From the NCBI RefSeq assembly GCF_001510665.1, contig NZ_LMTI01000004.1, positions 62,001-126,000 of the forward strand: 64,000 nt of DNA. The letters run 5' to 3'. Positions within the stretch are counted from its first letter, which is position 1. Every line of letters begins with the position of its first letter. The position numbers and the translations under genes were made by a program. The notes below the pieces were generated by a model. It had not been told where the DNA came from, searched no databases, and saw only the letters and a program-made list of their open reading frames with translations. This document shows positions 34,973 through 43,739 of this stretch, piece by piece. The DNA is from Bacillus sp. FJAT-27445. Its GTDB lineage: Bacteria; Bacillota; Bacilli; Bacillales; Cytobacillaceae.

Positions 34973-36550
34973 ATGGGGGAAAAAAGACGATCCATAAAAA
35001 ATGGCATGCTGTTAGTCTTAATTGGTTTAATGTTAGTGATTGCGTCAGCATGTTCAACAAAATCAACTAATTCAAATGTAGGAGTTGCTAAAAAGGGAGG
35101 GGAGAAGCAAGACGCTACCTTAACGGTTGTTCGGCTCTCTGATGCAACGAAATTAGATCCACATTTTATTACTGATATTCCGTCAGCAAATATCATCTAC
35201 CAAAAAGTCTATCAGGGACTAGTGGTTCCCGATAAGGATTTTAAAACTCAACCGCTTCTTGCAAAAGAATGGACAGTAGTCAATGATACAACCTGGGAAT
35301 TTAAATTAAGAGATGATGTTACATTCCATGATGGGGCGCCTTTTAACGCTGAAGCTGTTAAAGCAACGTTTGATCGTTTATTAGATCCAAATACAGGATC
35401 GCCACAGCGTGAGAAGTTTTCAATGATTACCGAAGTAAAAGTAATCGATGATTATACTGTACAATTATTGCTTGAATACCCTTATGCACCATTGTTATCT
35501 ATTTTGGCCAGTCAGGAAGGAAGCATTATCAGTCCAAAAGCTTTAGCTGATAATCCTGAAGGATTAGCCGATCACCCTGTTGGAACTGGTCCATTTGTAT
35601 TTGAACAATGGAAGAGCGGCCAAGAGATATCATTAAAGAAAAATGAAAACTATTGGGGCAAGAAGCCTAATATTAATCGCGTGGTATTTAAGGTAGTACC
35701 TGAAGATGCTACTCGTCTCGCGATGATTGAAACAGGTGAAGCACACATAAATGACCAAGTTCCTGTCACTGAAATTGAACGAATTGACGCGTCCGATAAG
35801 ATGAATCTATACCGTACAGAAGGGCTAGCTGTAGAATATGTCGGTTTTAACACAAAGAAAAAGCCCCTCGATGATGTTAGAGTACGTAAAGCAATCAGCC
35901 ATGCTATTGAAAGAGAAGCAATTATTAAAGGTGTCTATAATAACGTTGGAACTCTGGCTAACGTAGCAATGAGTCCGAAAGTGAATGGGCATAGTGAGAA
36001 GGTTAAGCCTTACGATTATGATCTAAATGAAGCTAAAAAACTGCTAAAAGACGCGGGTTATGAAAAAGGACTCAAGATTTCATTGCTAACAAGTGATCGG
36101 AAAGAACGTATTAACATGGCTGAAGTTATTCAGTCTCAATTAAAAGGAATTGGCGTGACTGTGGATATTCAAGTAATGGAATATGGTACCTATATTGAAA
36201 TGGTCAATAAGGGAGAGCAAGATTTATTTATCGGCGGCTGGGGGAATGCGACAGGAGATGGAGACTACAATCAGTATAATTTATTCCACTCTGCATCACA
36301 GGGCCCTGCAGGAAACCATTTCTACTATAGTAATCCAGAAGTAGACCAAATGATTGAAGCGGCACGAAAAGAAACAGATGAAACGAAACGTTTAGACCTA
36401 TATGAAAAAGTAATGCAAAAGGAAATCGACGATGCTGTTTATATTCCAATCCGTAACTATGAGCATATGGCTGTTCATAGTAAAAACGTAAGTGGTTATT
36501 GGTTGAATGCGGCAAATTATTTAATGATTGATGATGTAGTGATTAAGTAA
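34973..36550 (+). CDS. Dipeptide/oligopeptide-type ABC binding lipoprotein, 2
   Basis: The 525-residue protein has lipobox ASAC (Cys27) and a family-5 solute-binding domain with FKLRDDVTFHDGAPFNAEAV, GTGPFVFEQWKSG, DVRVRKAISHAIEREAIIKG and NATGDGDYNQYNLFHSASQG. It is a close paralogue of the protein at 26333. It is divergent from dppC, so it is the natural partner of that permease, and it is followed after a terminator by two cytosine-deaminase-like genes, which suggests that its ligand is converted by them. AGGAGAGG precedes the start. Confidence 0.93.
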   Translation: MGEKRRSIKNGMLLVLIGLMLVIASACSTKSTNSNVGVAKKGGEKQDATLTVVRLSDATKLDPHFITDIPSANIIYQKVYQGLVVPDKDFKTQPLLAKEWTVVNDTTWEFKLRDDVTFHDGAPFNAEAVKATFDRLLDPNTGSPQREKFSMITEVKVIDDYTVQLLLEYPYAPLLSILASQEGSIISPKALADNPEGLADHPVGTGPFVFEQWKSGQEISLKKNENYWGKKPNINRVVFKVVPEDATRLAMIETGEAHINDQVPVTEIERIDASDKMNLYRTEGLAVEYVGFNTKKKPLDDVRVRKAISHAIEREAIIKGVYNNVGTLANVAMSPKVNGHSEKVKPYDYDLNEAKKLLKDAGYEKGLKISLLTSDRKERINMAEVIQSQLKGIGVTVDIQVMEYGTYIEMVNKGEQDLFIGGWGNATGDGDYNQYNLFHSASQGPAGNHFYYSNPEVDQMIEAARKETDETKRLDLYEKVMQKEIDDAVYIPIRNYEHMAVHSKNVSGYWLNAANYLMIDDVVIK

Positions 36551-36570
36551 ATGTTGTTTAAATAATCAGT

Positions 36571-36602
36571 GGAAGAGTACTTTTGAAAAAAAGTACTTTT
36601 CC
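36571..36602 (+). terminator. Hairpin between binding-protein and amidohydrolase genes
   Basis: AGTACTTTT pairs with AAAAGTACT, extended by GGAA/TTTCC, with a short A-rich loop. It lies about 20 nt past the stop codon and may act as a leaky terminator so that the enzymes downstream are made at a lower level. Confidence 0.6.
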
Positions 36603-36626
36603 TATTTCAATAATAGGAGGATTTTC

Positions 36627-37865
36627 ATGACTACTTTTTGGCTGACAAATGTCCGCTTAGAAAAAGGCTACAATTACGACAATCATCGTATTATAGGAAC
36701 CGAGACGGAAATTTGCCATTTGAAAATTCAAGATGGAATTATCACCGAAATTACAGATGTTTTGCCGTCCTCAAATGAGAACCAGTTCGATGCTAAAACT
36801 CAACTTCTGCTCCCGTCGTTACGAGATATGCATATTCACATCGATAAAACCTATTACGGTGGCCCTTGGAAAGCCTGTACCCCCATTACAAAAGGGATTT
36901 TTACTAGATTGGAAGAGGAAAAGGAATTACTTCCAAAGCTTTTGCCAACAGCCCAAGAACGGGCAGAGAAAATGATTGAATTGTATTTAAAAAATGGCCA
37001 TACCCATATTCGGACTCATTGTAATGTTGACCCTGTAATTGGTCTTAAAAATTTAGAAGCAACGGTAAATGCATTGAAAAAGTATGAAGATGTTCTTACC
37101 TATGAGATTGTTGCCTTCCCGCAGCATGGCTTGTTAAGAAGTGACTCTGTCCAGTTAATTCGCGATGCAATGAAGAATGGAGCGACTTTAGTTGGCGGTG
37201 TTGACCCAGCTACCGTTGACCGAAATATTGAAAAATCTTTATATACAATTTTTGAAATTGCAGTTGAAAACAATAAAGGCGTCGATATTCACTTACACGA
37301 CCCCAATACTTTGGGGGCATTTACATTTGAACGAATGGCACATTATACGAAAGAGGCTGGACTTAAGGGGAGAGCCACAATCAGCCATGGAATTGCTTTA
37401 GCTGATCTTCAAGGGGAAGCGCTGACTGAAATGGCGGCTATGCTAAGAGAGCAGGAGATTGATGTTACCACTACTGTTCCAGTAAATCGTACAACTATTC
37501 CAATTCCCACTCTTGATACGTTAGGTGTTAAAGTTGCCGTCGGACACGACAGCATTACTGACCACTGGTCACCATTTGGTACAGGAAATACGATTCAAAA
37601 GCTCGGAACCCTTGCAGAGCGCTTCCGTTTATCTGATGAATACTCATTATCTAAAACGCTAAAATATGGAAGTGGAGGAATTACCCCGCTAAATGAGAAC
37701 GGAGAGCGAATTTGGCCAAAGATTGGCGATGAAGCAACCATGATGCTCGTAAACGCAACCTGTTCTGCTGAAGCAATTGCAAGAAGAGCTTCCGTGCAAT
37801 CGTTATTTTTTAAAGGGAAAAAGGTTGAAAGTAAATTAACCGAATCGAACCCGATGGAGGTATAA
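36627..37865 (+). CDS. Cytosine-deaminase-like amidohydrolase, paralogue 2
   Basis: The 412-residue enzyme has the metal motif DMHIHIDKTY (His69, His71), THIRTHCNVDP, FPQHGLLRSDSVQLIRDA, VDIHLHDPNTLGAFTFERMA, ISHGIAL and the Asp-containing VGHDSITDHWSPFG. It is clearly homologous to the genes at 24208 and 37879 over the full length, with the same opening (WLTNVRLEKGY). It is probably a cytoplasmic deaminase or ring-opening hydrolase for a pyrimidine- or triazine-like compound brought in by the adjacent transporter. It is followed 13 nt later by the third paralogue. AGGAGG precedes the start. Confidence 0.88.
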   Translation: MTTFWLTNVRLEKGYNYDNHRIIGTETEICHLKIQDGIITEITDVLPSSNENQFDAKTQLLLPSLRDMHIHIDKTYYGGPWKACTPITKGIFTRLEEEKELLPKLLPTAQERAEKMIELYLKNGHTHIRTHCNVDPVIGLKNLEATVNALKKYEDVLTYEIVAFPQHGLLRSDSVQLIRDAMKNGATLVGGVDPATVDRNIEKSLYTIFEIAVENNKGVDIHLHDPNTLGAFTFERMAHYTKEAGLKGRATISHGIALADLQGEALTEMAAMLREQEIDVTTTVPVNRTTIPIPTLDTLGVKVAVGHDSITDHWSPFGTGNTIQKLGTLAERFRLSDEYSLSKTLKYGSGGITPLNENGERIWPKIGDEATMMLVNATCSAEAIARRASVQSLFFKGKKVESKLTESNPMEV

Positions 37866-37878
37866 AGGAGGAAATAGA

Positions 37879-39099
37879 ATGGCAACTCCCTATTGGCTAA
37901 CAAATGTAAGATTAGAAACTGGATATATACAGGTTGAAAAAGGGGCTTATGAAACAAAAACAGAGCTTTTTCACTTGAAAATTGAAAATGGAAGAATTGT
38001 AGAAAAGAAGAGTAATGGCTTTGCTATTCCGGAAGCTGAAAAAGTAAAGGATGGAAAAGGATTATTAGCATTACCATCTTTTAAAGAAATGCACAACCAC
38101 TTAGATAAAACGTATCTCTCGCTAGACTGGAAGGCACCTATACCTGCAAAAAATTTAGAAGACCGACTGCGGCTCGAAGCCATGGAGCTTGGAGAATTAG
38201 CGCCAACAGCACAACAACGGGCAAGTGCTATGATCGAATTACTCCTCTCTCATGGTTCTACACATATTCGAACGCATGTAAATATCGATCCTTTTATAGG
38301 CTTAAAAAACCTTGAGGGGGTTAAATCGGCACTTGAGAATTACTCTGATAAGCTTACCTATGAAATTGTGGCTTTTCCGCAACATGGATTATTAAGGGAT
38401 CAGGTGATACCTTTAATGAAGGAAGCGATGAGATCGGGTGCAACCCTAGTAGGCGGGTTAGATCCAGCGGGGATTGACCGAAACATTGAAAAATCACTGT
38501 ATGAAGTAATGAATCTGGCGACCGAATTTGATGCGGATATCGACATCCATTTACATGATGGCGGGCATGTTGGCTATTATACAGTGGATAAGTTTGCAGA
38601 ATTGGTAGAGGAGGCAAAATGGCACAATCGTGCAGCTGTTAGCCATGCTTTTAGCTTAGGTGAAGTACCAGTACCTCAGCAAGAAGAAATTGCAGAAAGA
38701 TTAAGCGGGCTGGGAATGTCCATTATGTCTACCATTCCAATTTCAAGAACCCTTCCGCCAATCGAAATTTTGGATCAAAAAGGCGTTAATGTTTATTTAG
38801 GCTGCGATGGATTCTATGATTCCTGGGGGCCATTTGGCACAGGAGATGTATTAGAAAAGGTAACACGCTACAGTGAATTGTATCGTAAGAGCGATGAGCG
38901 CTCATTAGCACAGTCACTCAAATGGGCAACGGGAGGCCCGACGCCTTTATCGAAGGATGGCGAAGTTGCCTGGCCGCTTGAAGGGGACGAAGCAAGCCTT
39001 GTACTTGTCAATGCATCTTGTTCCGCGGAAGCAGTGGCAAGAACACCAAAACGGGAAACAGTCATTTTTAAGGGGAAAGTAGTTTCAGGTCAGCTTTAA
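37879..39099 (+). CDS. Cytosine-deaminase-like amidohydrolase, paralogue 3
   Basis: The 406-residue enzyme has the metal motif EMHNHLDKTY (His72, His74), THIRTHVNIDP, FPQHGLLRDQVIPLMKEA, DIDIHLHDGGHVGYYTVDKF, VSHAFSLGE and the Asp-containing LGCDGFYDSWGPFG. The second metal-motif residue differs between the paralogues (V, I and N), and so does the segment after HLHD, which may mark different substrates. The ribosome binding site AAAGGAGG is very strong. It is the last gene of this group; no obvious terminator follows within 100 nt. Confidence 0.88.
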   Translation: MATPYWLTNVRLETGYIQVEKGAYETKTELFHLKIENGRIVEKKSNGFAIPEAEKVKDGKGLLALPSFKEMHNHLDKTYLSLDWKAPIPAKNLEDRLRLEAMELGELAPTAQQRASAMIELLLSHGSTHIRTHVNIDPFIGLKNLEGVKSALENYSDKLTYEIVAFPQHGLLRDQVIPLMKEAMRSGATLVGGLDPAGIDRNIEKSLYEVMNLATEFDADIDIHLHDGGHVGYYTVDKFAELVEEAKWHNRAAVSHAFSLGEVPVPQQEEIAERLSGLGMSIMSTIPISRTLPPIEILDQKGVNVYLGCDGFYDSWGPFGTGDVLEKVTRYSELYRKSDERSLAQSLKWATGGPTPLSKDGEVAWPLEGDEASLVLVNASCSAEAVARTPKRETVIFKGKVVSGQL

Positions 39100-39380
39100 G
39101 ATAAAAAGAAGTTAAGGTTAGACCTATGGCAATAAAACTGAAGAATACAATTTTAACAAGCAGTTTCTCCAATATGAGAGGGCGGTTTGTTTCTGTTTCG
39201 ATCAATTCTTGACGTGATACCAGAAGCATGGATTTCAATCCGCTGGATCTTATTGTTATTGCGAATTTTAAAAGCGCTTAATCTAGGTTCATAAAACCCT
39301 CGGCTAAAGTGTGTTGCCAATAACTTCCTCGGCTTATATCATAAGGTATAAAGAGAATGTTAAAGGGGGAAGCAGATATA

Positions 39381-41444
39381 ATGATCCCAGCGAAAATAGA
39401 GCCCATCTCAAATACTCCAATAAGAGAAAAAAGTGTGGAATCCATCTTTGATTGGTTCGATCACCATAAACAATCGTTTTATATTCTGGGTAGTTCCTAT
39501 CTTGGGGATCAGCAGCAAATGGAAGAGCTTTTTTACCGTACCATACTAAAAGTACACAAGGAGTTGCCCCGATTCAAAAAGGAAACATCATTCGAAACGC
39601 GGGTTACATCCATTTTTATACAAACTTACCGGGAACTTTCTATCGATGGAAGTCCACAAGTTTCAGAGGAAAGTGAACAGGCCCAGGATGTATTTAAATC
39701 GCTTGATCAGTTGAAAAAGGATGAGAGGGAAGCGCTGGTCCTTACATATATAAAAGGATTCTCCCGAGAGGATGCAGCACTTCTTCTTAACGTTTCAGAG
39801 GAAAAGCTGAAAGAGCAGTTGTTTACCGGAATCCAGACACTTAAAAAAGGACTGGGGTTTGGGCTGAGCGTCAATGGCTGTAAAGAGTATCATAAGAATT
39901 ACATCGATTACTTAGAAAGAATCATGGACCGGCCGGAAAAGGTTGATTTCGAGATACATATTTATCATTGCGAAAACTGTCAGGAAGATTTGGCCGCCTT
40001 TCAGGACGTCATGTTAACGATAAGGGATCTTACTAAAAGGGTTGGCGATTTTCATGTGCCATCCAATTTTATGGAGAACGTCAAGGCCAGGCTGACAGAA
40101 AGGGAAAAGCACAGGAAACTGAAGAACAAGAAACTGAAAAGAATCGGGATTGTTTTTGCAAGTATTTTCGCATTTTTAATTGCCATACAAGTTTTTACAG
40201 GAACTTTTTCAAACCTCTACTATGCATATACAGAAGAGGATGAGCAATTGCGTCCGTTTCTGCAACAGGGCCTGGGGGAAATGTTGAACCTGGAGGCAGA
40301 AAACAAGGGGGTGAAAATCAGAATCAAGAGTGCGATTGCTGATGATGTTCAGACGCTTATTTTTTATGAAGTAGAAGATACAGCTAAAGATCATCAATAT
40401 GCAATCGATAATTTTGGAGGGGTCTTAGTAAAGAACGAACGTGAAATCATGAACCATGCGACACAACCAAGGTTCTATCCACCAGACCTTAAATCTGATT
40501 TTAATGCTAAAGAAAAAAACGTCTATCAAGGAAAGATGAGTCTGCTTCCAATAAAAACCGATAAAGCGATAATGAAGCTTAGGATCACGAAGCTTCAGAA
40601 GTTGATTTCTGACTCCTCTAGTCCGTATGGATATAGTTTTTCTGGGAACATGGTATTTGAAAGTGGAGAGTGGAACTTCGAGATTCCCATAACAAAGCAG
40701 CCATCTGTTGAATATGCCTTGGATGGAGAAACAGAGATTGAGGGAATCCCGGTTCGATTTGATAAACTAACGATTGCTCCGACAATGACGATTCTGCAAT
40801 ATGCGATTAACCAAGAACAGCGAGATAAGCGAATAGAATTTCTGAATTTTGACAATCTGGAAGTGAACAATAAAAAAGTAAATGCAGAGATGTATGGAAG
40901 TACTTTTTTAAACTCTGACATGAATTGGACTGCATATCAAATGCACTTTGATCCACTTTTTGAAGAAAAACCGAAAGAGGTGAACGTTCAATTCAAGTCT
41001 GTTTATTTAACGATTGAGGACCTAAAAATCATCGACCTGGATGCTTCACAGGATTATCCACAAACCTTTGAATATGCAGGCAGTACGATCTCCATCGACA
41101 AGCTTGAAGTTGGACAGTCAACCAAGTTTGTAATAAGCGATCATGAAATCAAGAATAGGGCATATGAATCGCTTCAATTAGAGTTTATTGATGAAGTTAT
41201 GAATGGAATTGGTTCAATGACGGAGTCTGAAGGAGTGCTTGTTGATAAAAACGGGGTTAAATACGATATCAATACTCCTGTCGTATATGAGGAAATTGAA
41301 CAGCCCCGTTATTTCGTTAAAGTTCAAACCATAGTGGTTGACAATCTTAACTCCACAGAGAATAGGATTCCTAAAAGTCTCAGGATTCATATGTATAATA
41401 CAACAAAATATTTGGATGATGTTGTGAAGATATCAGTACAATAA
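39381..41444 (+). CDS. Fused sigma-like, zinc-finger and DUF4179 membrane protein
   Basis: This protein of about 687 residues combines three modules usually encoded separately. Residues ~20-160 resemble a degenerate ECF sigma factor (region-2-like FYILGSSYLGDQQQMEELFY, region-4-like LKKDEREALVLTYIKGFSRE). Residues ~165-205 form a zinc-finger anti-sigma motif with Cys upstream and HIYHCENC. A membrane span lies near residues 255-274 (IVFASIFAFLIAIQVFTG), followed by a ~410-residue extracytoplasmic DUF4179/DUF5643-like part. An earlier ATG at 39357 is in frame, but AAAGGGGGA at 39362-39370 suits the ATG at 39381. It may be a membrane-bound transcription factor that carries its own inhibitor; whether the sigma part still binds polymerase is unknown. 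It is monocistronic with a strong terminator. Confidence 0.82.
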   Translation: MIPAKIEPISNTPIREKSVESIFDWFDHHKQSFYILGSSYLGDQQQMEELFYRTILKVHKELPRFKKETSFETRVTSIFIQTYRELSIDGSPQVSEESEQAQDVFKSLDQLKKDEREALVLTYIKGFSREDAALLLNVSEEKLKEQLFTGIQTLKKGLGFGLSVNGCKEYHKNYIDYLERIMDRPEKVDFEIHIYHCENCQEDLAAFQDVMLTIRDLTKRVGDFHVPSNFMENVKARLTEREKHRKLKNKKLKRIGIVFASIFAFLIAIQVFTGTFSNLYYAYTEEDEQLRPFLQQGLGEMLNLEAENKGVKIRIKSAIADDVQTLIFYEVEDTAKDHQYAIDNFGGVLVKNEREIMNHATQPRFYPPDLKSDFNAKEKNVYQGKMSLLPIKTDKAIMKLRITKLQKLISDSSSPYGYSFSGNMVFESGEWNFEIPITKQPSVEYALDGETEIEGIPVRFDKLTIAPTMTILQYAINQEQRDKRIEFLNFDNLEVNNKKVNAEMYGSTFLNSDMNWTAYQMHFDPLFEEKPKEVNVQFKSVYLTIEDLKIIDLDASQDYPQTFEYAGSTISIDKLEVGQSTKFVISDHEIKNRAYESLQLEFIDEVMNGIGSMTESEGVLVDKNGVKYDINTPVVYEEIEQPRYFVKVQTIVVDNLNSTENRIPKSLRIHMYNTTKYLDDVVKISVQ

Positions 41445-41525
41445 AACTTTTACTTATCTGCTCTGCAATGCAGGAATGTTAACATCAACTTTTTAAAATA
41501 ACTAAAGACTTTGCAGGCTGAGTTT

Positions 41526-41568
41526 CCCTGGGATTGTTAGGTAAAACTAACAATCCCGGGGTTTTTTT
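41526..41568 (+). terminator. Strong intrinsic terminator of the fusion gene
   Basis: CCCTGGGATTGTTAG (41526-41540) and CTAACAATCCCGGGG (41547-41561) form a 15-bp stem with one mismatch, followed by TTTTTTT. Confidence 0.92.
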
Positions 41569-41623
41569 CTAACGAATCGACAAATTCTCCTTAACCGAAC
41601 AACGTGTTACACCCTCGAGGAAC

Positions 41624-41652
41624 TTGACAAAAAAGTTAGAAAAATGTAAAAT
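41624..41652 (+). promoter_or_regulatory. Consensus sigma-A promoter
   Basis: TTGACA (41624-41629), a 17-nt spacer and TAAAAT (41647-41652) match the vegetative promoter consensus at 11 of 12 positions. The next rightward gene starts at 42298, which implies a leader of about 640 nt or an unrecognised transcript in between. Confidence 0.7.
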
Positions 41653-42297
41653 AGCATAGTTGTTTTTAGGGTTCTGCATCAAATCCTCTCCCCGTTTGCT
41701 TTTGTTCACTTTTTTTCTTTATTTCCTGCATGAATCGAATATGAAAAGTAGTTATGATGGACTCGTTTGCTACCCCATAAATTTACACTTTATTAACGCT
41801 TTGTACATGACCGCAAAACCCATTCCTCAGGTTTTTTATTCGTCCTACCAGAAATAAGTCTCAATAATCATTGAACAGCAGGGCCATCCGCAACAATTAA
41901 ATCAGGTGTTTGACCTCCATTTTCCCTCCTTTAATTCATTTATGTTAACACCTTCTTTTCCGTCCAATATGAATGCAGGTAAGGCCCGGGCTGTTCTCTA
42001 TCGGGAAAGCATTCGAGCTTTGTTTTGTTTTGCCTGGAGAGGTATAAACTTTATTCTTGATAGACAAATTAACTATACATTGCCAGCCGGTCAAAGAAGT
42101 ACCAGGCGTGGAACGCGCGTCTAGCTTTTCGCACTTGCTGGCGGGGTTGTAGCAAAGTAACATCCTCATTCTCTTTCCTATCCTCATCACTTCCCATACG
42201 ACTGATTGATGATGAGGGAAATGATTCATCAGAACAAAAGCTGATTCTTAATTTAGCCGGTTTCCGGTGAAATGATTTTAGAGAAGAGGTAGATTTG
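41653..42297 (+). other. Long region between a strong promoter and the DMT permease gene
   Basis: No protein motif, riboswitch class or RNA family was recognised. Visible structure is limited: CCTCATCA (42182-42189) pairs with TGATGAGG (42210-42217) about 80 nt before the gene. It may be a long untranslated leader or the site of a small RNA. The short frames it contains have neither start signals nor recognisable similarity. Confidence 0.4.
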
Positions 42298-43296
42298 ATG
42301 AGTGCAAAAAATATTAAACAAGCCAGAAAAGGTATAGGCCTGGGGGCTACTTCGGCAATTGCCTGGGGTGTAGATACCGTAATCATTGGCATGATCATAG
42401 CAAGTACACCATTTAAAGAAGCCATTGTACTTGCTCCAATAATAGCAGCATTCATGCATGACTTTTTTTCTGCTATTTGGATATCGTTGTTGATGATTAT
42501 AAAAGGCGAATTTATTAACGTTTTAAAGCTGTTTAGAACGAAGAGCGGTTTGATTTTAATTATTGGAGGATTGTGCGGCGGCCCATTGGCTATGACCTTT
42601 TACTTTCTTGGTATCCAACATGCCGGGGTAACGTATGCTGCAAGTCTTGCTTCCATATTCCCTGGAGTAGGTGCTGTACTTGCTTTCTTTTTTTTGAAAG
42701 AAAAAATGGTCGGAAGAACCTGGCTTGGCGTAGTTATAAGTATCATTGGCGTCATAACGCTGGCCTATGTGCCTTCAAAATTTGACGCCGATAGCAACTT
42801 TTTCATCGGAATATTGTTTTCTTTAGGTGCTGCTTTATTCTGGGGCCTTGAAGGGGTAATCAGTGCATGGGGAATGAGAGGAAAAAATGTTGTTCCTCTC
42901 TATGCAATTAATATAAGGCAGCTGACCTCGGCACTGAGTTTTGGGATATTAATTATCCCGTTCGTAAAAGGTTATCCTATAGCCCTTGAAGTTGCTTCAT
43001 CCAATGTAGTGTGGCTGCTCGTTATAGCTGGTTTATTAGGAACCATGAATTATTCTTTATACTACGCGTCAATTGATTTAATCGGTGCTGCCAGGGGGCA
43101 ATCCCTGAACAATACGTATGTTTTTTGGGCAATACTAACTGAAATTTTGATAATCGGCACCCCTGTTAGCATGCAATTTGTTATAGGTACGGCAATCGTA
43201 CTAGTAGGTTCTGTCCTTGTGTCTGCGCACCTTAAAGGCTCAAAAGTTGATGGTGATCCCCGATCAAAAGAAGGTGAAGGCATCAATCCGGTTTAA
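42298..43296 (+). CDS. EamA/DMT-family permease
   Basis: The 332-residue membrane protein has about ten spans arranged as two EamA repeats. The first ends with ASLASIFPGVGAVLAFFFLK (family motif with a conserved proline before the last helix of the repeat), and the second with SLNNTYVFWAILTEILIIGT. The loop between them has WGLEGVISAWGMRG. DMT permeases export amino acids or other metabolites or import small solutes by exchange; the substrate is unknown. A TTG three nt upstream is in frame, but the ATG at 42298 with GAAGAGG before it is preferred. It appears to be transcribed alone. Confidence 0.88.
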   Translation: MSAKNIKQARKGIGLGATSAIAWGVDTVIIGMIIASTPFKEAIVLAPIIAAFMHDFFSAIWISLLMIIKGEFINVLKLFRTKSGLILIIGGLCGGPLAMTFYFLGIQHAGVTYAASLASIFPGVGAVLAFFFLKEKMVGRTWLGVVISIIGVITLAYVPSKFDADSNFFIGILFSLGAALFWGLEGVISAWGMRGKNVVPLYAINIRQLTSALSFGILIIPFVKGYPIALEVASSNVVWLLVIAGLLGTMNYSLYYASIDLIGAARGQSLNNTYVFWAILTEILIIGTPVSMQFVIGTAIVLVGSVLVSAHLKGSKVDGDPRSKEGEGINPV

Positions 43297-43535
43297 AAAG
43301 GGAAGACAGCACAAGTTTCCTTTAAGGTTTACCTTGATTGAAAAGCAGTATCGCGAGGCTTGATTTTAACAGTATGGGTTAAAATGGGCTTTCCGCAAAC
43401 CAAGGGGAATTTGATGTATTTTTTAAAGAACCCTAAACCCTTTTCAAAATACTAAATGTTTGCCGCCAAAAAGTGGACAGTAAATGAAATGCTACGAGTA
43501 TCCAGGCAGTTTAGCCTCCGGAGGGGACTGCCTTT

Positions 43536-43570
43536 AAAAGAAGCTCTTCTATAACAGAAGCGCTTCTTTT
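43536..43570 (+). terminator. Intrinsic terminator before pruA
   Basis: AAAAGAAGC (43536-43544) pairs with GCTTCTTTT (43562-43570), with inner pairing CTTCT/AGAAG, and TT follows. It is ~240 nt past the DMT gene. Confidence 0.7.
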
Positions 43571-43673
43571 TTCATATTAATAATGGTTAGCTTTTCATAC
43601 CAGGCATGGATACCACTCCCTGTTCTTTATCCATGGAAAGAAAGGGCAAGAATCGCGAAAGTATGATATAATT

Positions 43674-43702
43674 TTGACGGTGTAAATAAATATATTTATA
43701 TA
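43674..43702 (+). promoter_or_regulatory. Candidate sigma-A promoter of pruA
   Basis: TTGACG (43674-43679) is followed after 17 nt by TATATA (43697-43702), or after 19 nt by TATAAT. It lies about 40 nt upstream of the gene's start. Confidence 0.5.
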
Positions 43703-43739
43703 ATAGTGATAGTATTTTAACAGGAAGGAAAGTGAGAGA

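Larger units (their letters stand above)
43297..43739. other. 443-nt intergenic stretch with two hairpins and a promoter
   Basis: No gene was recognised. A first hairpin, AGGCAGT (43504-43510) with ACTGCCT (43527-43533), encloses the perfect palindrome CCTCCGGAGG. A second hairpin is the terminator at 43536-43570. The pruA promoter region follows. Confidence 0.5.

Noticed and set aside
39260-39285. cre site before the sigma/DUF4179 fusion gene (TTAAAAGCGCTTAAT)
   Set aside because: The AAGCGCTT core is present, but the flanking TG and CA required by the consensus are missing.
41906-42229. Overlapping frames on both strands before the DMT permease gene
   Set aside because: No start signals, no recognisable motifs, and the two strands give equally poor proteins.
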